The translations under genes and the position numbers were made by a program. Positions 57,876 to 64,000 of a stretch of 64,000 nucleotides of DNA are shown here, in pieces. The DNA comes from Ipomoea triloba (taxonomy: Eukaryota; Streptophyta; Magnoliopsida; Solanales; Convolvulaceae). The stretch spans positions 24,909,772 through 24,973,771 of the forward strand of contig NC_044920.1 of the NCBI RefSeq assembly GCF_003576645.1, given 5' to 3'. Every line of letters begins with the position of its first letter. Positions within the stretch are counted from its first letter, which is position 1. Below the pieces are notes generated by a model that was not told the origin of the DNA, ran no database searches, and saw only the letters and a program-made list of their open reading frames with translations.

Positions 57876-60862
57876 GACAGTATTATTTCAATTAATTCAT
57901 GATAAATTTAATTAATTTACAAATAATTAAGGAATATAAAGAGTACATTCTTAATTAGTTGTGAATAATCAATAATCATTGGCAATAAAAATGAAGCTTT
58001 AATTATAAAATGCATGGGGCACTTGGAATCTTTAAGTACAAGGAAGATTACATGCACAAATATAATTATAATGGAAGTAATCATAAGTATATGCCATATA
58101 GACTGCAGACATATATGCCCATGCCAATTATTCGTTATTTATTAATTATTTAATTGGATGAGGTAATTAAAGTAAATAAAAATCCAGTGGCTAAAAAAGT
58201 CAATAAAATTATGGGGAGCCATGTGATGTGTTGGTTGGTAAGTGTGGGAGTCTTTACACCGAAATTGTGGATGGTTAGCTACCCAAATTAGTCACCGACG
58301 AGTGGAATATTCCAAACTTCTAATCCAAGATAGGATTAGACAATTAATTAATGTTATTGTATGTTTTTTTTTCTTCAAAGGTTTCTTCTGTTGCATACTA
58401 AAATTTCAGTACGTAACATTGATGTTTATTTCATTTTTCTAATTTTTTGTTTTTTTTTTTCAATTTGTCATTTCTTCGATCTTCCATAATTATTTCTTAA
58501 ACTCAATTTTTTAGAATTATAAATACATATAATTCAAACGATAGAAAGTCGGAGACGACAATCAAAGAGAAAGCTGAAGATGGTTACTAGAGCAAAAGTC
58601 AAGGACTATGAATAGGAAAAAGTTGAAAGCGGTGACGGGTAGAACTTCAATTATTCAAAGCGTGGCTAAGTTAATTGTGTCCCCCTACACACCAAAACTA
58701 ATTATGTTCATGTCGAGTAAGACCTTAAAGGACGATTAAGGTAGTTGTGTTATCCTCACATACTTATACTAATCATATTTAATTATGTCACATACTCGCA
58801 TAGGACCTCGAAGGGTGACTAAGATACCTGCAATATTCTCCAAGTTCAAACACGTGAGATTAGACTTCTGATTAAACTGGAAGAGATTCACGTCATATCA
58901 TCGATACTCATAGGTATTTTTTTTTCTTCTTAATTGAAATATAATATGCTAAGGCATCATATTATGATTCTTCAATGTATACTCATGGAAAATAATATCA
59001 TGAATAATTGCTAATGTGATTCGGTGATTATGTGTTCTTAGAGTATACGCATTTATTGATGTTTTGTTTTATTAGTTGGGTTATTATACATTTTGTTCTA
59101 CACGTAAAACTTGCAAATAAAACAATCACGTACTCTATGGTTTTGGCCCTATTGCGACCCAATAAAAGTAATGCAACAAATGAAGATCAGACAAGTATAG
59201 TGCCCAAATACCCAATGAATATCTAAAATATTTTAACAAACATTAGTATAAGATTGTACATTAGTACTATGATTTCTATATCCACTATGCTCCAAGCACC
59301 AAAACGTGCAGTGTTGCGGCTAATAACTTGGGTAGCACAAGAAATCGCCATGAGTTATTCATATATTCGTTGTCACATCATAATCTTGTTTATATATAGA
59401 CTATGATTTAAATAGAAATAACTAATTAATGATGTCGATCTCTGACCTTAGTATATAATATCCTTCTGGAGAAGTATATAATACCCTTTGTTTTCAAAAA
59501 AGTATATAATACCCTTTAGTATACCCTTTGGAGTTGGGGATTCAACCTTTTGGGAGAAGAAGTATATAATACTCTTTGATATAAAATTTTAAAAGTCACG
59601 AGTTTAATTATTGTCAATATTTTTTTTATCGAACACAATGCACAAAGTGTTATATGGTTTACAAACTATTACACAATAGATATATTGTGGTTTATGAACT
59701 ATTACACAGGAGATAAGTTTATCCCATGCAAATTAAACTCTCTTAGTCGACTTTTACTTATTAATAAAAAAAAAAAAACAAACATATTTTCATGAGTCAC
59801 AGTCCTGACAACCTAGTTTCATCTTCGATTGTCTTTATCTTTGTCTGGATCAACATTTGTTTGTCCTCAGGACGAAGTTTATGATTTAAGTAGAAATCAT
59901 AATTGATAAGACATATATGCAGCAAATTATAGTTTCTGATTAATAAATGAGCATTTACAGATAGATTAGAATATTTCTATAACTTACTCTGTAAAAGATG
60001 ATTGAGTGAGTGAAACATGATTCTAGTACTAGAAGGTTACGAATTCAATTCCAGTAAACATTCTTTCGGTCGAACTCGTCACACATGATCTTTATAGTCC
60101 AATTTATCTCTCTTTTATTTGATTTGCAAGATATTATTACACAAAAACATAATTTATCTGTACATATTTACAAGTAATAACTACGAATTTAATAGAAAAC
60201 TACTGTAACTTGAACAAAACGTCAAATGTTCATCATGATTTATATATGTATCATTGTGAATAATTATAATAAGTGGGTATATATAGTGTTGCAACATGGC
60301 TACCGACGCTGCGGCATCATTGCATGCATGCGCTTCTATATGTTTTTGCATCTTCTCTTTAGACCACTGGGAATTGAATGGGTTTTTTTAGTGTTATAAT
60401 TTAATAATTGGACCAACCAGCAAGTATATAGCCACCTGTCTATGTAATTATGTAATATTAATCTTGTGTCATCATGTTGTATCACTATATAGTTTAATTA
60501 AGTTAAGAATGATACTAATTAGCCAAGTTGATTAAACAATTAGCTTGATAATTCAATCAAGTTTAACCCTTCGTGAGAGTTGTTTATTGGTATTCTTAAT
60601 TGAATCGATCAGCTATGACATTTTTAGTTTGAACTAATCAGCTATCGACAACCTAGACTAGTTTTATGGAATATGATTGGGCAATTTGAATTATAATCAT
60701 CTGTTCTAAGAGTCCAATTGTGTGGCAAATTTTCTTGCAAAGGAGTTTATTATAAAACACGATCGAGGGACAACAGATGATGAGATATGTCCATGAGGAG
60801 CTTTGTTTGATTTTGAGGGAAGATACTATGGAGACCACAACGGTTCGCAAGATCTCGGGTGG
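57876..60862. other. AT-rich intergenic stretch, no gene seen
   Basis: A near-repeat AAGTATATAATACCCTTT is duplicated around GTTTTCAAAA at 59472-59517, with a third, weaker copy near 59560. No coding exon, RNA gene or intact transposon was recognised. Confidence 0.5.
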
Positions 60863-60869
60863 TTGCTAG

Positions 60870-61690
60870 TAGGGGTGAGAGAAAAATGGGACCGACCGGA
60901 AAATCGATGACCGGAAATTGAACCACCCGAATATTTCGGTTTTTGGTTATTAAGGTCAAAAAAAATTTTGTTATTTCGGTTTTTCGGTTGGTTATCGATT
61001 TTTCAAGAGAAAATCGAAAGCCAACCGAAAAACCAAAGATTTATCCAAAGAAAAAAAAAAATCTAACCTCATCCCATTTACATTTTGCAAGCTCACACTC
61101 TATCACATTAATTTTAATGAGTTGTTAGATTGCACCGTATTTATTAACCATATAATGTATAAATATAGTCCATTTGTATCTCACTATCTCACTAATTAAA
61201 CTACTATTGTACTAGAGGACACTAATTGTAATTAATTATAAATACTAAGATATTATTTGTTTTCCTTAATAATTTAGTCCATTAAACACTATGCAATTTA
61301 GGTAAGTACATAGGAGGCTACCACCCATAAATAAGACAGCACTGCATTCAAAGTGCTGCAAAACCTTACAACCTAGCCCAAGAGGTGCCAAAAAAATAAG
61401 AAAAAACAAAGTAGATGTCTAAGGTCCTATATCTGATGCATGAGAGACACTTAGTGGTTAAGGTAAATTACTAAAATTAGTAATATGTTACATTGCCCAT
61501 CGATTAGACAGCACTGCACTATTAAATAAATAAAATAAATTTAACTATTTTACCTATAAAAAAAAACGATTATATTTAATCGACCAAAAACGTTCAGTTA
61601 TATCAATTATGAAAGTTAATTGATCGGTTATGAAAGTTCAATTTTAAAATTTTAATTATTAACTAAAAACTAACCGATTCTCACTCCAAA
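60870..61690. mobile_element. hAT-like non-autonomous element, 821 bp
   Basis: Begins TAGGGGTGAGAG and ends CTCACTCCAAA, imperfect inverted ends, with subterminal inverted blocks TTTTCGGTTGGTTA (left) and AAAACTAACCGATT (right). TTGCTAG is directly repeated at 60863-60869 and 61691-61697, and extended one base it would be the 8-bp hAT duplication with a mismatch. It has no transposase. Confidence 0.65.
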
Positions 61691-61796
61691 TTGCTAGGTT
61701 GCCTCTTGCCCTTCTTGGGACATATAAGCACTCCACTCATTTCCAAGAAACAAACTTTTGTTATAACATGTTATACTTACTAAGCTATCACATAGT

Positions 61797-61868
61797 GGAT
61801 CCGTGGCGCAATGGTAGCGCGTCTGACTCCAGATCAGAAGGTTGCGTGTTCGATTCACGTCGGGTTCA
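61797..61868 (+). tRNA. tRNA-Trp(CCA)
   Basis: 72 nt that fold fully: acceptor GGATCCG with CGGGTTC (including wobble pairs), D arm GGCGCAATGGTAGCGC, anticodon stem-loop TCTGACTCCAGATCAGA with CCA, T arm TGCGTGTTCGATTCACG. The internal A box TGGCGCAATGG and B box GTTCGATTC are intact, there is no intron, and the 3' flank holds T-rich TTTTCATTTTT as a pol III terminator. CCA is added post-transcriptionally. The hAT-like element ends about 100 bp upstream. Confidence 0.97.
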
Positions 61869-62361
61869 ATTCCCTTGATCCGTTTTCATTTTTGCCCTGT
61901 GATTAATGTGTCCACTCTCTAGTCAAAGTCCAATTGACAAAGGGCTTTGGAAGGTGTTAAAGTTTGAAGCTTTTGTGATTGCCGTTCAAAACATTCCTGT
62001 CTCTTGTTCTTTTATTGTGGAGAATTGATTTGAATCGGAACAATTGAAGTGCTCATTGTTTCTAACACATTTCACATCCCCGTTTTGAATTCTTCAAATG
62101 TGGTTTTCATCATAACCTTGAGGCATTAGTTTTCCTTTCTCCAATTTCTCTGATTTTATTTATCTATTTTCTCCGATTAATAACCGCATCCTAGGTCACA
62201 AAAACATACGCACAGAAGAGCAAGACATTACACAGCAAGCAAGAAAGAAAGGGAACTGAATTAAGCAATACATATGAAAAAGGTATTGCATCACAAGCTA
62301 AGACAGACACAAGTGCAGTTTATACGTCCATATACAATGCCAGCAGCCTTTCAACATAAAC

Positions 62362-62395
<34 letters not shown>

Positions 62396-62725
62396 GGTAG
62401 ACCTACAGACCAAGACCATCAATAATAAACTCAGTACATATATGATGTATACAAGCTATAGAAATTTAACAAACCACTGCAACCTAGTTATTCTTTCAAC
62501 AACATCTCTCTATAATGCAGACTAACCAGTAGTTTTTTTTTTGTTTTTTTTTTTCCGACAACAGGCAAAAGCTGCATGGTGCCCCTACTAATCTGGCATG
62601 CAATGACGGATGATTAATCGAAAACAAAGATGAGAACTCCCAAAATGTGGTTGGCAATAGACACGACATTGGAATTTCTTGTCTCAATCTTCACATGGCC
62701 AAGCTTGCGCTTCGTTCTTCCTTGA
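61869..62725. other. Spacer and probable 3' UTR of the SnRK2 gene
   Basis: A short AAC microsatellite lies at 62362-62395 and T-runs near 62530-62553. The right part is probably SnRK2 3' UTR. No other gene was seen. Confidence 0.5.
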
Positions 62726-64000
62726 TCACATTGCATACACAATCTCCCCGCTGCTGTCAACATCAAGATCAGGATCGGAATCTAAGTCATCCATGTCATC
62801 ATCCATCAGTTCTAGGTTATACAGACCAGCTGGGGGTATGGTTGCCTCAGAGACTATTTGCATGATAGTATCTATGCTCTGCATTGGCTGGTCAGGCTCC
62901 TCAAACTGGGTGCTCATCATATTGTCATCCATCAGGTCGGCAGGGAGGTTCTTTAGAAACCAAGCATGATTTTTGATTTCTGGCATAGTGATTCTCTGTC
63001 ACAAAACACATTGACGATTCATAAAGTCTTAACCAGATAACAAATATGTAGTACTACTTATCATAACTAGTAGAGCTGATAACACGTAGCAACAGCCAAA
63101 AAATTAAAGCATAATGATAAACAATATAGTCAAGATAGAAAAACTTAACTGCAAGTCCCAGTACAAAATCAACAAAAAAGCAATAAAACTATAACCTTCT
63201 TCTCAAGACAACTGCTTTAGAGAATGTATCAAATTTCTTTAGAATATCACAAACCTGTGCAGGATCTCCAACAAATATCCTTGAGATTAGATGGCGACAT
63301 TCCTCAGATATTTGAATGTTCTCTGGAATTGAATACTGAACACTCAGGATTCTCTGTTGAGCACAAATAGAGATAACCAGATTAGCATTATGTAAGACAA
63401 TATCATGGAATATGTAAGCAGTAAATATAAGAGTTTAATCAATTACTCCGTACATTTATTGTCCTCCTAAAATCCTTTGGCTCATCAGGGTCCTCAAAGG
63501 GATATGCACCCACCAACATGACATACAATGTTACACCGCATGACCATACATCTGCAACCTGCAACAGTATGTTAGGTCTGCATTCAGTCTCTTCAAGGTC
63601 AGAAAGTGGTCTAAGAAACTTTGCAATGAGAGGTCATAAATAAAGACATGCAGAAATAACAAAAAGTGCATAAACAAAGAAACAAGTATGCACATTACTC
63701 ATACTTAACATCATAAGCTGCTAATGGATCTCTAGTTCTCTACACTAGATTCCGCAACAATTTAGATAACCAAACACAAAGAAAGTCTAAAGTCTCCTTG
63801 TCCAACGTACTTTAAAAGTAAAAGAATTTATAACCAATACCTTTCATATGTGGAATATATAGTCCCGTACTTAACATGCTAATTAAATAGTCAAAATGTC
63901 AAATGCATAATGCAGAAGGCATCTTGATATCTTCAAAAGTGGGGATAAATTATGCAAGATAATAATCTGCAACAGTATTAGGAATGCCTACCTTGCCATC
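62726..64000 (-). CDS. SnRK2 protein kinase, subclass III (ABA-activated), C-terminal part
   Basis: Visible exons on the minus strand are 63992-64000 (ends DGK), 63454-63558, 63255-63353 and 62726-62995; everything upstream lies beyond the window. They give [23 protein letters not shown] (kinase subdomain IX), the [14 protein letters not shown] loop, [20 protein letters not shown], and [20 protein letters not shown]. The tail carries the SnRK2 box ([20 protein letters not shown]) and an acidic ABA box ([20 protein letters not shown], then IVYAM), typical of the OST1/SnRK2.2/2.3 group that binds PP2C phosphatases and is activated by abscisic acid. All introns are phase 0, matching the family's exon pattern of 105, 99 and 270 nt. 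Subclass is firm; orthology to one member is not claimed. Confidence 0.95.

Overview
This is a eudicot nuclear window: it is AT-rich, has spliced genes with GT-AG introns, plant-specific families (Dof, SKU5-similar, SnRK2, CYP76, MES esterase) and a dense layer of plant transposable elements. An asterid is my guess from overall feel; the sequence does not settle the species.

Layout. 1-1414 is the 3' end of an LTR, probably copia-type. 1483-10514, on the minus strand, is the body of a large Helitron-type element: an RPA70-like gene (8505-10514) followed by the N-terminal half of a Rep/helicase gene (1483-4869). The Rep/helicase gene contains five tandem copies of a 96-nt exon and one frameshifted exon. 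Between the two genes lie three clusters of exact 42-bp tandem duplications that look like assembly joins. 10924-16338 holds two intact CYP76-type cytochrome P450 genes on the plus strand with a broken, inverted third copy between them. 19628-21567 (minus) is a three-exon methylesterase (MES) gene with a SINE in its first intron. 21.6-40.2 kb is gene-poor and full of MITE-like repeats, SINEs, microsatellites, a LINE RNase H relic and very short poly(A) insertions with target duplications. 40533-41393 is a Dof zinc-finger gene with a likely 5' UTR intron and an upstream ORF overlapping the start codon. 42243-45306 and 49458-52470 (both minus) are two SKU5-similar multicopper-oxidase-like genes with almost identical exon lengths, separated by a 680-bp assembly gap. 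53204-57875 is a recent non-autonomous LTR retrotransposon carrying only gag (TR-GAG type). 60870-61690 is an hAT-like non-autonomous element, 61797-61868 is a tRNA-Trp(CCA), and 62726-64000 (minus) is the 3' part of an ABA-type SnRK2 kinase gene.

The host genes are unrelated singletons or small tandem families rather than a pathway cluster. Signals I rate highest are the symmetric exon array in the Helitron Rep gene, the constant 42-bp duplications, the swarm of poly(A) micro-insertions, and the structure of the gag-only retrotransposon. Exon borders were read by eye from GT-AG sites, reading phase and family similarity; no alignment or search was run.
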